A DNA stretch of 64,000 bases from an uncultured Pelagibacteraceae bacterium (GTDB taxonomy: Bacteria; Pseudomonadota; Alphaproteobacteria; Pelagibacterales; Pelagibacteraceae): assembly GCA_902583455.1 (NCBI GenBank), contig CACHVY010000003.1:1-64000 (forward strand). The letters run 5' to 3'. The notes under the pieces were generated by a model. The model did not search any database and was not told where the DNA came from. It saw only the letters and a list, made by a program, of their open reading frames with translations. Shown in pieces: positions 19,658 to 32,805 of the stretch; the stretch's first letter is position 1, and every line of letters begins with the position of its first letter. The position numbers and the translations under genes were made by a program.

Positions 19658-21489
19658 TCGTGAAAAAAGTTGTATATTTTTTTTGCAACCTTTTCCTCAA
19701 CTCCCTCTACTGATTTTATTTCATCTAAACTAGCAGACTCGACAGCTCTAGCAGATCCAAAATGATTTAATAAAGCTCTCTTTCTAATAGACCCGATCCC
19801 GTTAATTTGATCAAGAAGGGATTTTTTTAAGCCCTTTTTCCTTTTTGCTCTATGAGCGCTTATTGCAAATCTATGCGCTTCATCTCTTATTCTTTGTAAA
19901 AAAAATAAAGTTGGATCGTTTTTTTCAAATTTAAATTCTTTACCATTATGAAAAAAGGTTTCATTACCACTATTTCTAAGTTTCCCTTTTGCAATTGCTA
20001 TGACCGGGATCTCGTGGAGACCCAATTCATTCATTGTTTCTCTTACTGCTGAATATTGGCCCTTTCCACCATCAATTAAAATTAAGTCTGGCATTGTCAA
20101 ATAATTATCTTTTTCTTGAATGGCTCGTTTGAACCTTCGATTAATAACCTCTCTCATCATACCATAGTCGTCTTGCTCGTTATTTTTAATTTTAATATTA
20201 AATTTTCTATATCTTTTCTTTATAAAACCTTCTTCACCGAATGTAATTAACGCTCCTATACTGTCAGTACCTTGAATATGACTATTATCATATACTTCTA
20301 CTAAGTTAATATTACTCTCAAGGTCAAATTTTTGTGAAATGTTCTCAAATAAGTCTTTATTATTTTGGCTCTCATATATTTTTCTATTTAAACTATCTTT
20401 TGCATTTTTGAGAGCTTGATTAATGACTTTTAATTTTGAACCTTTTTTAGCAACTGAAATGCTAATTTGTTTATTTTCTTTTTTACTTAAGGTCTTTTCG
20501 ATTAAAATTTTTTCTTTTATATCCTCACTTAAAATTATATTTGTAGGTACACTTTTATTTTCATAAAATTGTGTAACAAAAGAATTAATTATATTATTTA
20601 AATTTTCGTCTGGATCATGTTTGGGGAAAAAAGCTTGATTACCCCAATTTTGTTTAGACCTATAAAAAAAAACTTGGATACAAGTTTTACCAGATTCTTT
20701 GTAACCAGCAATTACATCAGCTTCTACTAAGTTCGCTTCATTAATTCTCTGAGATGACTGAATAATATTGAGTGATTTAATTCTATCCCTAAGTATTGCA
20801 GCTTTTTCAAAATCTAGTTCATCGCTAGCAGTTTCCATTTGTGTCGATAAACTTTTTTGAATCTTTCTTGATTTTCCAGAGACAAAGTCAATAGCATCAT
20901 TTACAGATTTTTTATAATCATTCTCTTGTATAAAATTTACACAAGGACCAGAACATCTTTTAATTTGATATAATATACATGGTCTTTCCCTATTTTTAAA
21001 TACAGTGTCATCACAAATTCTTAACTGAAATATTTTTTGGATAATTTTTATAGTCCAATTTGCAGAACCTGCAGACGCAAACGGACCGAAGAAAAAACCC
21101 TCTTTGTCCTTTTTCCCTCTATGTTTTTTTATTTGTGGCCACTTTTCTTTGTTACTAATAAAAATAAAAGGAAACGATTTATCATCTCTTAATAATATAT
21201 TAAATCTTGGTTTATACTTTTTAATTAAATTGGCCTCTAACAGTAAAGCTTCACTTTCGTTTGAAGTTGTTGTTACTTCAAGTTTTCTAGTTTGAGATAA
21301 CATTCTCTCAGTTCTAATAATATGATTTTTCTCTGATACATAACTTTTCAATCTATTAGGTAAATTTTTTGCTTTCCCAACATACAAAACCTCATTTTTC
21401 TCGTTCAGCATTTTGTAGACACCTGGCAATTTAGCAATTAACGGTATTTCTTTTTTTATAATATTTTTCCCTGTATCAGAATTTGTCAT
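19654..21489 (-). CDS. uvrC: Excinuclease ABC subunit C (ORF extends to 21519; start trimmed to MTNSDTGKN)
   Basis: [33 protein letters not shown] motif; [30 protein letters not shown]-terminal HhH. Confidence 0.97.
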   Translation of the reverse strand: MTNSDTGKNIIKKEIPLIAKLPGVYKMLNEKNEVLYVGKAKNLPNRLKSYVSEKNHIIRTERMLSQTRKLEVTTTSNESEALLLEANLIKKYKPRFNILLRDDKSFPFIFISNKEKWPQIKKHRGKKDKEGFFFGPFASAGSANWTIKIIQKIFQLRICDDTVFKNRERPCILYQIKRCSGPCVNFIQENDYKKSVNDAIDFVSGKSRKIQKSLSTQMETASDELDFEKAAILRDRIKSLNIIQSSQRINEANLVEADVIAGYKESGKTCIQVFFYRSKQNWGNQAFFPKHDPDENLNNIINSFVTQFYENKSVPTNIILSEDIKEKILIEKTLSKKENKQISISVAKKGSKLKVINQALKNAKDSLNRKIYESQNNKDLFENISQKFDLESNINLVEVYDNSHIQGTDSIGALITFGEEGFIKKRYRKFNIKIKNNEQDDYGMMREVINRRFKRAIQEKDNYLTMPDLILIDGGKGQYSAVRETMNELGLHEIPVIAIAKGKLRNSGNETFFHNGKEFKFEKNDPTLFFLQRIRDEAHRFAISAHRAKRKKGLKKSLLDQINGIGSIRKRALLNHFGSARAVESASLDEIKSVEGVEEKVAKKIYNFFHE

Positions 21490-21901
21490 AAATTCTCTTT
21501 TTTGAAATTTGAATGCCAACCGACGAGCAGTCCTTCATTATTTCAAGTTTTTCTATTTTAAGATTTATTTTCTCAATTCTTTTATCTTTAAAAAGCTCAT
21601 CAAATACATCTTCAGCTAGGGTTTCTAGGAAATTATAATGTTTATTTTTTACCAGTTTCTTTATAAGTCGCACTACCTTTGAATAATTTACTATAGATTT
21701 TAAATCTTTATCATTTGATGGTTTTTTATCTTTGTAATCAATTTCTAATGAAAACTTTACTTTTTGAGGTTTTTCTTTCTCAAAATCATAATAACCTAGT
21801 TTTAGATTTAAGATAAGCTCTTTAATTAAAACTTTTTTTTCGTAATTAAATAGGTTTTTTGTTTTACCTATTCTGAAAATTTCAATATTATTTTTCTTCA
21901 T
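21476..21901 (-). CDS. folB: FolB-like dihydroneopterin aldolase
   Basis: [63 protein letters not shown]. Confidence 0.82.
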   Translation of the reverse strand: MKKNNIEIFRIGKTKNLFNYEKKVLIKELILNLKLGYYDFEKEKPQKVKFSLEIDYKDKKPSNDKDLKSIVNYSKVVRLIKKLVKNKHYNFLETLAEDVFDELFKDKRIEKINLKIEKLEIMKDCSSVGIQISKKRIYDKF

Positions 21902-22653
21902 TCTTTACCACCTAATACATCAGGAGTTTGCCAATTCAAACTCTGCCCGCTATCTAGAGCTAAAACTTGACCAGTAATAGATCTATTTTTAATTAAAAAG
22001 TCAACTGCATTACAAATATCATTAACATTTACCTGTCTTCTTAGTGGTGTAGCTAGATACTGTTTTTTAAAGTGGGCATCAGATTGTCTTTTATTTTTAA
22101 TCGTAGGCCCCGGCGCAATACCATTAACTCTTATCCTCGGCGCAAAACTCATCGCACTTGTTTTAGTCATAGTATAAAGACCAGCTTTGCTTAAGGTATA
22201 AGAAAAAAAATATGGAGTAAGTTTAAAAACTCTTTGATCAATAATGTTTATAATATTGTTGTTACCTTTGACTACACATTTTGAAAATTCTTTGGATAAA
22301 ATAGCTGGTGCTTTTAAGTTTGTATTTAGATGATTATTCCAACTTTTTGAATTAAAATTTTCAATTTTATCATTTTCGAATACAGAGGCGTTATTAATAA
22401 GACAATCAAGATAACCCATATTTTTTTTTGCAAATTTGACTATTTTTAAAACATCTTTTTCTTTTCCCAGGTTTGCTTTTATTAAATAAATTTTTGAGCC
22501 TTTTTGCTCTAAATTATTTCTTAAATTTTCAGCTTTAGATTTTGACTTGTTATATTGAATTAAAATCTGGACTTTAAAACCAGATAATCGTTCTGCAATC
22601 GCTGCACCGATCCTGGTAGCACCACCTGTAATAATTATTTTCCGTGCTTCCAT
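21898..22653 (-). CDS. SDR oxidoreductase, pteridine-reductase (FolM/PTR1)-like
   Basis: TGGATRIG cofactor loop (TGxxxRxG), YTLSK catalytic motif; directly upstream of folB. Confidence 0.75.
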   Translation of the reverse strand: MEARKIIITGGATRIGAAIAERLSGFKVQILIQYNKSKSKAENLRNNLEQKGSKIYLIKANLGKEKDVLKIVKFAKKNMGYLDCLINNASVFENDKIENFNSKSWNNHLNTNLKAPAILSKEFSKCVVKGNNNIINIIDQRVFKLTPYFFSYTLSKAGLYTMTKTSAMSFAPRIRVNGIAPGPTIKNKRQSDAHFKKQYLATPLRRQVNVNDICNAVDFLIKNRSITGQVLALDSGQSLNWQTPDVLGGKE

Positions 22654-24809
22654 CTTTTATCTCTTTTTTTTGTTACTCTTGTGCCTGGCATTCCTAAAGT
22701 AGATCTCCCCTTGGGATAAATTTTATTTTTAATATCATATTGTCTAACCTTTGGATTTAATGTGATTTCAAGTTCTGTACTTTGTAGTTTGCGAATTTCA
22801 TCTCTAATTTTAGCAGCTTCTTCAAATTCAAGGTTTGAGGCTGATTCTTTCATTTTTCTATCTAAAGCTTTAAGATGTTTTTTAAGATTTCCGCCGACAT
22901 TTGCACCTTCACTTATCTTCACATAATCTTTCTCATACACACTTTCCAAAATATCACTAATTTCTTTTTTAACTGTTTTTGCATCAATGTTATGCTTTTT
23001 ATTATAGGCAAGCTGAATAGATCTTCTTCTATCAGTTTCTTGTATAGCTCTTTTTATACTTTTAGTTTCTTTGTCAGCATACAAAATAACTTTACCATCT
23101 ACATTCCTAGCTGCTCGACCAATTGTTTGAATCAAAGAAGTTTCAGATCTAAGGAACCCTTCTTTGTCTGCATCTAAAATACCAACAAGTGCACATTCTG
23201 GTATATCTAATCCTTCCCTTAAAAGATTTATACCAACTAAAACATCGAAAACTCCCATCCTTAAATCTCGCATAATTTCTATTCTTTCTAAAGTGTCTAT
23301 ATCAGAATGTAAGTATCTAACTTTTACCCCATTTTCATGAAGATATTCTGTTAAATCTTCTGCCATTTTTTTCGTTAAAGTAGTTACTAAGACTCTATGA
23401 TTGTTTTCAATTACCTTTTTGCATTCATGCATTAAGTCATCAACTTGAGTTTTTGCAGATCGTATTTCCACAGGAGGATCAATTAAACCTGTAGGTCTAA
23501 TAACTTGATCAATAAACTTTCCCTTAGTTTGATCCAACTCCCAAGGACCAGGGGTTGCAGAAACAAAAATAGTTTGAGTTCTCATTAGATCCCACTCTTC
23601 AAATTTTAATGGTCGATTATCCATACAAGATGGTAGTCTAAAACCATATTCAGCGAGTGTACTTTTTCTTGATCTATCTCCTTTATACATCCCATTAAGT
23701 TGAGGCACAGTTACATGACACTCATCTACAAATATTAGAGTATTATCAGGAAAGTATTCAAATAGAGTTGGCGGAGGTTCACCAGGTTTCCTGCCGGATA
23801 AAAATCTTGAGTAATTTTCAATTCCTGCACATGATCCAGTTGCTTCGATCATTTCTAAATCAAATTTTGTTCTCTCCTCTAATCTCTGAGCCTCAAGTAA
23901 TTTATTTTCAGATTTATGTTTTTTTAGAGTTATCTCTAATTCTTTTCTAATATTAATTACCGCCTGTTCTACAGTTGGTTTAGGAGTTATGTAGTGGCTA
24001 TTCGCATAAACTTTAACTAGACTAAGTTCTCTAACCTGATCTCCCGTCAAAGGATCAAATTCTTCAATTTTTTCTAATTTATCTCCAAATAAACTAAGTC
24101 TCCATGCTCTATCTTCAAGGTGAGAAGGAAAAATTTCAAGATATTCTCCTCTAGCTCTGAAAGTTCCTCTATAAAAATTTTGATCATTTCTTTTATATTG
24201 CAAGGCAACTAAAGATTTTATTATTTGATCTCTGTTATAATCATAATTTTTTTGTAAGGTTAGTGTCATTTTACTATAAGCCTCTACAGACCCTAATCCA
24301 TAAATACATGACACACTTGCAACTATAAGAACATCATCTCTTTCTAATAGAGATCTTGTTGCGGAGTGTCTCATTCTATCTATTTGCTCGTTGATGGAAG
24401 CTTCTTTTTCTATATATGTATCAGATCTTGGAACGTATGCTTCAGGAGTGTAATAGTCATAATAAGATACAAAATATTCTACTGCATTATCTGGAAAAAA
24501 AGTTTTCATTTCCCCATAAAGCTGGGCCGCTAAAGTTTTGTTAGGAGCTAGAATTAATGCTGGCCTGTTTGTTTCCTCTATAACTTTGGCCATTGTAAAA
24601 GTTTTCCCTGACCCAGTTACTCCTAATAAGACTTGATTAAACTCCCCTTTTTTTGCACTTTTCACTAATTTTTTAATAGCCTGAGGCTGATCTCCAGCCG
24701 GCTTAAAATCAGATTTAATTTTGAATTTTTTACCGCCCTCAAGTTTACCCGCAATTTTAGGATTTTTGCTCTGAATATCTGAAATTAAATCTTGATAAGT
24801 ATTTTGCAT
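22635..24809 (-). CDS. uvrB: Excinuclease ABC subunit B
   Basis: [52 protein letters not shown]-terminal UVR motif. Confidence 0.98.
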   Translation of the reverse strand: MQNTYQDLISDIQSKNPKIAGKLEGGKKFKIKSDFKPAGDQPQAIKKLVKSAKKGEFNQVLLGVTGSGKTFTMAKVIEETNRPALILAPNKTLAAQLYGEMKTFFPDNAVEYFVSYYDYYTPEAYVPRSDTYIEKEASINEQIDRMRHSATRSLLERDDVLIVASVSCIYGLGSVEAYSKMTLTLQKNYDYNRDQIIKSLVALQYKRNDQNFYRGTFRARGEYLEIFPSHLEDRAWRLSLFGDKLEKIEEFDPLTGDQVRELSLVKVYANSHYITPKPTVEQAVINIRKELEITLKKHKSENKLLEAQRLEERTKFDLEMIEATGSCAGIENYSRFLSGRKPGEPPPTLFEYFPDNTLIFVDECHVTVPQLNGMYKGDRSRKSTLAEYGFRLPSCMDNRPLKFEEWDLMRTQTIFVSATPGPWELDQTKGKFIDQVIRPTGLIDPPVEIRSAKTQVDDLMHECKKVIENNHRVLVTTLTKKMAEDLTEYLHENGVKVRYLHSDIDTLERIEIMRDLRMGVFDVLVGINLLREGLDIPECALVGILDADKEGFLRSETSLIQTIGRAARNVDGKVILYADKETKSIKRAIQETDRRRSIQLAYNKKHNIDAKTVKKEISDILESVYEKDYVKISEGANVGGNLKKHLKALDRKMKESASNLEFEEAAKIRDEIRKLQSTELEITLNPKVRQYDIKNKIYPKGRSTLGMPGTRVTKKRDKRWKHGK

Positions 24810-24833
24810 ATATTAAACAAAGTATTAAAATAA

Positions 24834-26045
<1,212 letters not shown>

Positions 26046-26059
26046 AATTTAAGAAAATT

Positions 26060-27007
26060 TTAATTTTGACTTAAGATTTTTTTTGAAGGTATAGTTTTTT
26101 TTATCCATGCCTTTGGGATCGTGCCTATACCTTTCAATGCAGAAAAGTAAGCACCGATAAAATTAGATCTAGAACAATTACATCCGCCTGCCTTGATTGT
26201 TTTTAATATAGCTGATTTATAGGACTTTGAACTCAAAATTGCATGAATAGAACTATTAAATGTTCCGGGATAACTGCAGGCCATACCAAATTTTTTAACT
26301 ATTTTACTATGAGGTTTTTTTTTTAATTTTTTTAAAAGATTAATATCTTCAACAATTTTTTTAAAATAATTATTTTTTCTATAAATTTTTGTAAATTCTC
26401 TTATAGGATCTTTTGTGCCTTTTAAAGCAAGATCTAATAAATAAAATTTAGCCAAACCGTATTTGATACTTAGTTTAGATATCGTGATTATTGAAATAAT
26501 TTTTTTTAAAGATTTTAAATTATTAAAATATAAAAAGTAAGGAAGTGTTGCACAATAACCATCTGACTCATTGACTTTAATTCCGCCAGTAATTTTTTTG
26601 CTTTTATTAATGTTGTCTATTGTCTCTATTATATTTTGGTGTATCCAAGGACCTCTAATAATACCACGCCAATCTTTTACTTTTCTGTATTTTGAGCGTA
26701 ACTTTAAATTTTTCCAATAATCACTACCAGGCCCAAACACCTTTAAGATTTTCTTTTTAAATCTTTCCTCTATATTTTCATGACCTTCAAGCAATGTTTT
26801 AAACATAGTTTGGCCTACTTCGTTATAACCCGAAACTTTACCTGATTTGATATTGTAAAAGGGACTTTTATTATTTTTTAAAAATGAAAAATCTCTTTTT
26901 CCTTTGATATAAATATTCAATTTTTTTTGGTTATAAACCCAATGCAATGGTCTAGCCGCAGCATCAGCAACTGTTGCTCCTAAAAATACATGTAGATTAT
27001 TTTTCAT
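26060..27007 (-). CDS. ADP-ribosylglycohydrolase superfamily protein, J1-crystallin-like subgroup
   Basis: N-terminal LGATVADAAARPLHWVY; C-terminal GGCNCSRSNFIGAYFSALKGIGTIPKAW matching the GGD-x-CSR...GA...IP.W pattern. Confidence 0.72.
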   Translation of the reverse strand: MKNNLHVFLGATVADAAARPLHWVYNQKKLNIYIKGKRDFSFLKNNKSPFYNIKSGKVSGYNEVGQTMFKTLLEGHENIEERFKKKILKVFGPGSDYWKNLKLRSKYRKVKDWRGIIRGPWIHQNIIETIDNINKSKKITGGIKVNESDGYCATLPYFLYFNNLKSLKKIISIITISKLSIKYGLAKFYLLDLALKGTKDPIREFTKIYRKNNYFKKIVEDINLLKKLKKKPHSKIVKKFGMACSYPGTFNSSIHAILSSKSYKSAILKTIKAGGCNCSRSNFIGAYFSALKGIGTIPKAWIKKTIPSKKILSQN

Positions 27008-27010
27008 TTA

Positions 27011-27955
27011 TCAATGTGATAAATATTTTTCAGCCTCTAGTGCAGCCATACAGCCCATTCCCGCTGCTGTAACGGCTTGTCTAAATATTTTGTCTTTCAC
27101 ATCTCCAGCAGCAAATACACCTGGAATATTTGTTTCTGTTGAATCTGATCTAGTTACCAAATACCCTTCTTTATCCATTTTTAATTGATCTTTAAATAAT
27201 TGAGTTGCCGGATCGTGACCTATCGCAATAAATAAACCATCCAATTTTAAATCATCAACTTTATTAGTTTTAACATTCTTAATTTTTAAACCTTTAACAT
27301 TTTTAGGATTGTCATCACCAATGACCTCTTCAACAACGCTATCCCAAATAATCTCAATTTTCTTGTTTTCCATTAGTTTTTTTTGCAACATTTTTTCTGC
27401 TCTTAACTCGTTTCTTCTATGAATGAGTTTAACTTTTGACGCAAATTTTGTTAAAAACATTGCTTCTTCTACAGCAGCATTACCTCCACCAACTACTGCA
27501 ACAGTTTTATCTTTAAAAAAAAACCCATCGCATGTTGCACATGCTGATACACCAAAGCCTCTAAATTTTTGCTCTGAGTCTAAATTTAACCATCTTGCTT
27601 GAGCACCTGTTGAAATAATTATTGAGTCAGCTGTGTACTTTTGACCACCATCACCGATTGCTTCAAAAGGTTTTGATTTTAAGTTTACAGATGAAATATG
27701 ATCTTCAATCATTTCTGTTCCTACTGCTTTTGCTTGATCTCTCATTTGCTCCATTAACCAGGGACCTTGGATGACTTCAGCAAAACCTGGATAATTTTCA
27801 ACATCAGTAGTGGTCGTTAATTGTCCCCCTGGCTCCATACCCGTAACCATTATCGGTTTCAGAAGAGCTCTTGCCGCATAAACAGCAGCAGTGTATCCAG
27901 CTGGTCCTGATCCAATTATTAACACTTTTGTGTGTTTAGTTGGATTTTGTGTCAT
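27011..27955 (-). CDS. trxB: Thioredoxin-disulfide reductase
   Basis: IGSGPAGYTAAVYAARA, CATCDGFFFKDKTVAVVGGGNAAVEEA, GVFAAGDVKDKIFRQAVTAAGMGCMAA. Confidence 0.97.
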   Translation of the reverse strand: MTQNPTKHTKVLIIGSGPAGYTAAVYAARALLKPIMVTGMEPGGQLTTTTDVENYPGFAEVIQGPWLMEQMRDQAKAVGTEMIEDHISSVNLKSKPFEAIGDGGQKYTADSIIISTGAQARWLNLDSEQKFRGFGVSACATCDGFFFKDKTVAVVGGGNAAVEEAMFLTKFASKVKLIHRRNELRAEKMLQKKLMENKKIEIIWDSVVEEVIGDDNPKNVKGLKIKNVKTNKVDDLKLDGLFIAIGHDPATQLFKDQLKMDKEGYLVTRSDSTETNIPGVFAAGDVKDKIFRQAVTAAGMGCMAALEAEKYLSH

Positions 27956-27976
27956 ATGGAAGCTATATAGTAATTA

Positions 27977-28912
27977 ATGGGTAAATTAAAAGGGTTATTA
28001 TTGACAGAGGGATTACATGGCATGATTAGCCAGGTAGAAGGTTTAGCAAAGGCTCTTGATCTAAATTATTTTCACGAAAAAGTTGAATTAAATAGTTTTT
28101 GGAAATTAATTCCACCAAAATTAACTCCTGTTAAAAAGTTTGTTTTTAAGAATAACATTAATAGAGACTTTGATATAATTATTTCATGTGGGAGAAAAAG
28201 TGTCATTCCATCAATATTTCTAAAAAAAAACAACAGCAAAAAAATAAAAAACATTCATGTCCAAGATCCAAAAGTCAATTTTAAAAATTTCGACTATATT
28301 ATTTCCCCCGAACATGATGATCTGAAAGCTGATAATGTTATAAGCTCAAAAGGGGCAATTCATTATTTAACTTCTGAGGAAATTAATAAGAAAAAAAATT
28401 ATTTGTTAGAAAAAATATCTAAAGAAAAAAAAATTATTACTTTGATACTGGGTGGTCCAACTAAATATTATGCATATTCAAACCAAAACTTACTAAACAT
28501 TTTCTCAAAAATTAGCAAACAAGTTCTAAATAATAATCTTCAGGTAATAGTAATACCCTCGAATAGAACACCATCTAGAACAATAGATCTTGCAAAAAAA
28601 TTCTTTACTAAAGAACATCTAATTATTGATAAAGTCGATAAAGATGCATATTTATCATCTCTCGGAATTGCGGATTACATAATTGTTACTTGCGATTCTA
28701 GCTCAATGATTTCTGAAGCGGCTTTAACTGGTAAACCTTTATATGTGGCAATGATACCTCCTTCTAAAAAAGATACTAGATTTCAAAAATTCAGAAAATT
28801 ATTTGAAAGAATGAATGTCATAAGAGAATTTGATGACAAATTAGAGTTTTGGGAGTATGAAAAACTTGATGAAACTAAAAGAATAGCATATGAACTAAAA
28901 AAAAAATTATAA
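27977..28912 (+). CDS. Mitochondrial fission ELM1-like family protein (GT-B-like fold)
   Basis: LTEGLHGMISQVEGLAKAL..., IISCGRKSVIPSIFLKK, HVQDPKV, LILGGPTKYY, VTCDSSSMISEAALTGKPLYV. Confidence 0.82.
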   Translation: MGKLKGLLLTEGLHGMISQVEGLAKALDLNYFHEKVELNSFWKLIPPKLTPVKKFVFKNNINRDFDIIISCGRKSVIPSIFLKKNNSKKIKNIHVQDPKVNFKNFDYIISPEHDDLKADNVISSKGAIHYLTSEEINKKKNYLLEKISKEKKIITLILGGPTKYYAYSNQNLLNIFSKISKQVLNNNLQVIVIPSNRTPSRTIDLAKKFFTKEHLIIDKVDKDAYLSSLGIADYIIVTCDSSSMISEAALTGKPLYVAMIPPSKKDTRFQKFRKLFERMNVIREFDDKLEFWEYEKLDETKRIAYELKKKL

Positions 28913-28913
28913 A

Positions 28914-29576
28914 ATGTCATTTATAAACTCATTAGACAATGATTCCTCAAAATTTAGCGAACCTTTTGATCACTGGGAACTAAACAAACCTCTTACCGAT
29001 GATCAAATAAAAGAAATTATAAAAGCAGAGATAGATAATCCAATTGAACACAATATTAATTATGACGGAACAAGAGCAATTGATGGTGGTCAAGGTGAAT
29101 TTAGAGAGGGTATATCAGATGGGGGCAAAGCTTTAAAATTCAGATGTTTTATAACTAAAGAGAATGAAAAAAATTTTCCAGCATTAAAAAGCTTGATTGA
29201 GGAACTTCAGAACAAAGAAACATATAATAAAATATCTAAATTAATTAATAAGGATCTATCTAATTCTTACGTAAGAGTTGAGGTTATATGTGACAGGAAA
29301 GGTTTCTGGTTAAAACCACATTGTGACATAAAAGAAAAATTAATGTCATGTTTGTTATTCGTTAATAAAGAAAATGAAAGTGAAGACCTTGGCACTGACT
29401 TTTATAACAAAGATCTTAAACTGACCAAAACTGTTCCATATAGAGATAATTATGGATATTTTTTTTCTAGTGGACCAAATACATGGCATGGGATGGAAAA
29501 AAAAGAGATCGTAAAAGAAAGAAGATGTCTTCAGGTTAATTATGTTACTTTTAAAACAGATTGGAAAGTTAATTAA
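28914..29576 (+). CDS. Putative 2-oxoglutarate/Fe(II)-type oxygenase fold protein
   Basis: HxD ...H ...R pattern: WLKPHCDIKEKLMSCLLFVN and SGPNTWHGMEKKEIVKERRCLQVNYV. Confidence 0.6.
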   Translation: MSFINSLDNDSSKFSEPFDHWELNKPLTDDQIKEIIKAEIDNPIEHNINYDGTRAIDGGQGEFREGISDGGKALKFRCFITKENEKNFPALKSLIEELQNKETYNKISKLINKDLSNSYVRVEVICDRKGFWLKPHCDIKEKLMSCLLFVNKENESEDLGTDFYNKDLKLTKTVPYRDNYGYFFSSGPNTWHGMEKKEIVKERRCLQVNYVTFKTDWKVN

Positions 29577-29580
29577 AGTT

Positions 29581-32500
29581 TCAGCTATCCTGTAAAGATT
29601 GGACTTTTAGTCTAGTAGTTTTCAAAGATTTTATAGCTTCAAGAAAAGAATAAGCAGTAGACATATTTGTACAATATGGAATTTTATTTGCCAATGCCCC
29701 TCTTCTTAAAGCTCTCGCGTCATTAATTCTATGCTCTGAGTTTCCACCTCCAGTATTTATTACAAGAGATATTTTTTTTGAATTTAAAACATCGACTATA
29801 TGAGGTCTACCACTACTTACTTTATTAATTTTTCTACATTTCATTCCATTCTTTTTAATAATATCCGAGGTTCCTTTTGTAGCCGAAAGAGTGAATCCAA
29901 GTTTAATCAATCTTTGAGCTATACCAACAATTTCCTGCTTATGAGAGTCTTTGACTGACAAAAAAGCCATTCCTCTTATCGGCAAAGAATTTGAAGCAGC
30001 TATTTGACTTTTTGCTACCGCCATACCAAAGTCTTTATCAAAACCCATAACTTCTCCAGTCGATTTCATTTCTGGTCCTAATAATACATCACTATCTGGG
30101 AATTTATTGAAGGGAAAAACTGCTTCTTTTACCGCAAATTTTTTATTAGTTTTATATTTCAATTTATACTTATTTAATTTTTCACCTGACATTATTCTCG
30201 ATGCAATTTTTGCAAGTGGTATACCGTTTGCTTTAGAAACAAATGGTACGGTCCTACTAGCTCTTGGATTAACCTCGATTACGTAAATTTCATCTTTTTT
30301 AATTGCAAATTGAATGTTCAAAAATCCCTTGACTTTTAAAGCCAACGCAAGCTTTCTTGTTTGAATTTTTAATTCTTTTAAAATATTTGCTTTTATAGAT
30401 ACTGGCGGTAAGCAACAAGCTGAGTCACCTGAGTGTATACCTGCCTCTTCAATATGTTGCATTATTCCAGCAACATAAACATCTTTCCCATCGGAGATCG
30501 CATCAACGTCTACTTCCATTGCATTATCAATAAATTTATCAATTAAAATCGGATTTTTTTCTGATGCTTTAAAAGCTTCATTAATAAATTGTTTGAGTTG
30601 GCTTTTATCATAGACTATCTCCATAGCTCTTCCTCCCAAAACATAAGACGGTCTAACAACAACAGGTAAGCCAATTTTTTCAGAAATTTTAATCGCTTGA
30701 TCAAATTTGTATGCAATTCCACTTTCTGCTTGTTTTAGTTTTAATTTAATTAATAGTTCTCTAAATCTGTCTCTATCCTCTGCCAAATCAATCGAAGTAT
30801 ATTGAGTTCCTAGAATTGGCAATTTATTATCATGTAAAAATTTTGCTAGTTTGATAGGAGTTTGGCCACCAAATTGCGCAATTATACCTAAGAGATTACC
30901 TTTTGATTTTTCTTTCAAAATTATATTTTCAACATATTCTTCAATCAAAGGTTCAAAATATAATCTATCACTCGTGTCGTAATCCGTAGAAACTGTTTCA
31001 GGATTACAATTTATCATGATTGTTTCATATCCAGCTTCTTTCAAAGAAAAGCTAGCTTGACAACAGCAATAATCAAATTCTATTCCTTGACCAATTCTAT
31101 TAGGGCCCCCACCAAGAATTATAATTTTCTTTTTATTTGTTGGTTCGGCCTCGCACTCGATTTTAAAAGAAAAATTTCTTTGGTAAGTTGAATACATGTA
31201 AGGAGTAAAAGACTTAAATTCTGCTGCACAAGTATCAACTTTTTTAAATACTGGCAAAACTTTTAAAGCCCTTCTTTTTAATTTCACCATTTTTTCATTT
31301 ATTCCAGTAATTTTAGAAATTTTTTTATCAGAAAAACCTATAGATTTTATTCTATTAAATTCCTCAAATTTCTTTGGTAAACCTTTTAAAGCTAATTTAT
31401 TCTCTTCCTCAACTAATTCTTTTATTTGATTTAAAAACCAAGGGTCAACTTTAGATAACTTGTAAATCATATTTATTGAAATTTTCTTTCTAAAAGCTTC
31501 AGCAATAAGAAGTAACTTGTTAGGAATATTAATTTTTAATTTTTTTAAAATCTTTTTTTTATTATAGTTAAATATATCATCTAATCCCGTTAATCCAATT
31601 TCAAGAGATACAAGCGCTTTTTGTAACGACTCTTTGAAATTTCTTCCAATTGCCATTGACTCACCAACAGATCTCATAGAGGTACCTAAAATTGCATCTG
31701 TGTCTGAAAACTTCTCAAAGGTAAATCTAGGAATTTTTGTAACCACATAATCTATAGTTGGTTCAAAAGATACGGGTGTTACTTTTGTAATTTCATTTTG
31801 AAGTTCATCTAATGTGTAACCTACGGCTAACTTTGCAGCTACTTTAGCAATTGGAAAACCTGTAGCTTTAGATGCTAAAGCAGATGATCTTGAAACTCTT
31901 GGATTCATCTCAATTATTACCATCCTTCCATTTTTAGGATTAATAGCAAATTGAACATTAGAGCCACCAGTTTCAACACCAATTTTCCTTAGACATGCAA
32001 TAGATGCATTTCTCATTACTTGGTATTCTTTATCAGTTAGTGTTAAGGCTGGGGCTATTGTGACTGAGTCACCTGTGTGAGTACCCATAGGATCAATATT
32101 TTCAATTGAACAAATTATTATACAATTGTCATTTTTATCTCTAACCACCTCCATCTCAAATTCTTTCCACCCATCAAGACATTCTTCCACCAAAACTTGA
32201 TTTTGTGGTGACTCTCTCATGCCTTCTTTAACTATTTTAAAAAAATCTTTTTTTGTTCTTGCAATTCCACCACCTAAACCACCCAAAGTAAATGAAGGTC
32301 TAATTATTGCTGGTAAACCGATTTTTTTTAGACATTTTTTTGAATTTGATAAGTTATTTAATATTTCAGATTTGGGTAAATCTAAACCAATATCAGTCAT
32401 ATTTTTTCTAAATTTCTTTCTATCTTCTGCATTAGCAATTGCTTTTGAATTTGCACCTATAAGTTCAATTTTATATTTTTTTAACAAACCAATTTTTTCA

Positions 32501-32805
32501 GCACTTATTGCAAGATTTAATGCGGTCTGCCCACCCATTGTTGGCAAAATTGCATCAGGTTTTTCTTTTTTTATAACTTCCTCAAGTACTACTAGTGATA
32601 TAGGCTCAATATATGTTTTATCTGCAACGCCAGGATCAGTCATAATTGTTGCTGGGTTAGAATTAATTAATATGACTTTATATCCTTCATCTTTGAGAGC
32701 TTTACAGGCTTGTGTACCAGAGTAATCAAACTCACATGCTTGACCAATAATTATTGGACCAGCTCCAATAACTAATATTTTTTTAATATCTTTTCTTTTT
32801 GGCAT
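29581..32805 (-). CDS. carB: Carbamoyl-phosphate synthase large subunit
   Basis: 1074 aa with duplicated ATP-grasp halves; [49 protein letters not shown]-terminal MGS domain. Confidence 0.99.
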   Translation of the reverse strand: MPKRKDIKKILVIGAGPIIIGQACEFDYSGTQACKALKDEGYKVILINSNPATIMTDPGVADKTYIEPISLVVLEEVIKKEKPDAILPTMGGQTALNLAISAEKIGLLKKYKIELIGANSKAIANAEDRKKFRKNMTDIGLDLPKSEILNNLSNSKKCLKKIGLPAIIRPSFTLGGLGGGIARTKKDFFKIVKEGMRESPQNQVLVEECLDGWKEFEMEVVRDKNDNCIIICSIENIDPMGTHTGDSVTIAPALTLTDKEYQVMRNASIACLRKIGVETGGSNVQFAINPKNGRMVIIEMNPRVSRSSALASKATGFPIAKVAAKLAVGYTLDELQNEITKVTPVSFEPTIDYVVTKIPRFTFEKFSDTDAILGTSMRSVGESMAIGRNFKESLQKALVSLEIGLTGLDDIFNYNKKKILKKLKINIPNKLLLIAEAFRKKISINMIYKLSKVDPWFLNQIKELVEEENKLALKGLPKKFEEFNRIKSIGFSDKKISKITGINEKMVKLKRRALKVLPVFKKVDTCAAEFKSFTPYMYSTYQRNFSFKIECEAEPTNKKKIIILGGGPNRIGQGIEFDYCCCQASFSLKEAGYETIMINCNPETVSTDYDTSDRLYFEPLIEEYVENIILKEKSKGNLLGIIAQFGGQTPIKLAKFLHDNKLPILGTQYTSIDLAEDRDRFRELLIKLKLKQAESGIAYKFDQAIKISEKIGLPVVVRPSYVLGGRAMEIVYDKSQLKQFINEAFKASEKNPILIDKFIDNAMEVDVDAISDGKDVYVAGIMQHIEEAGIHSGDSACCLPPVSIKANILKELKIQTRKLALALKVKGFLNIQFAIKKDEIYVIEVNPRASRTVPFVSKANGIPLAKIASRIMSGEKLNKYKLKYKTNKKFAVKEAVFPFNKFPDSDVLLGPEMKSTGEVMGFDKDFGMAVAKSQIAASNSLPIRGMAFLSVKDSHKQEIVGIAQRLIKLGFTLSATKGTSDIIKKNGMKCRKINKVSSGRPHIVDVLNSKKISLVINTGGGNSEHRINDARALRRGALANKIPYCTNMSTAYSFLEAIKSLKTTRLKVQSLQDS

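Noticed and set aside
32219-32725. 168-aa forward ORF inside carB
   Set aside because: Long but antisense to the conserved carB N-terminal ATP-grasp half; no motif of its own.
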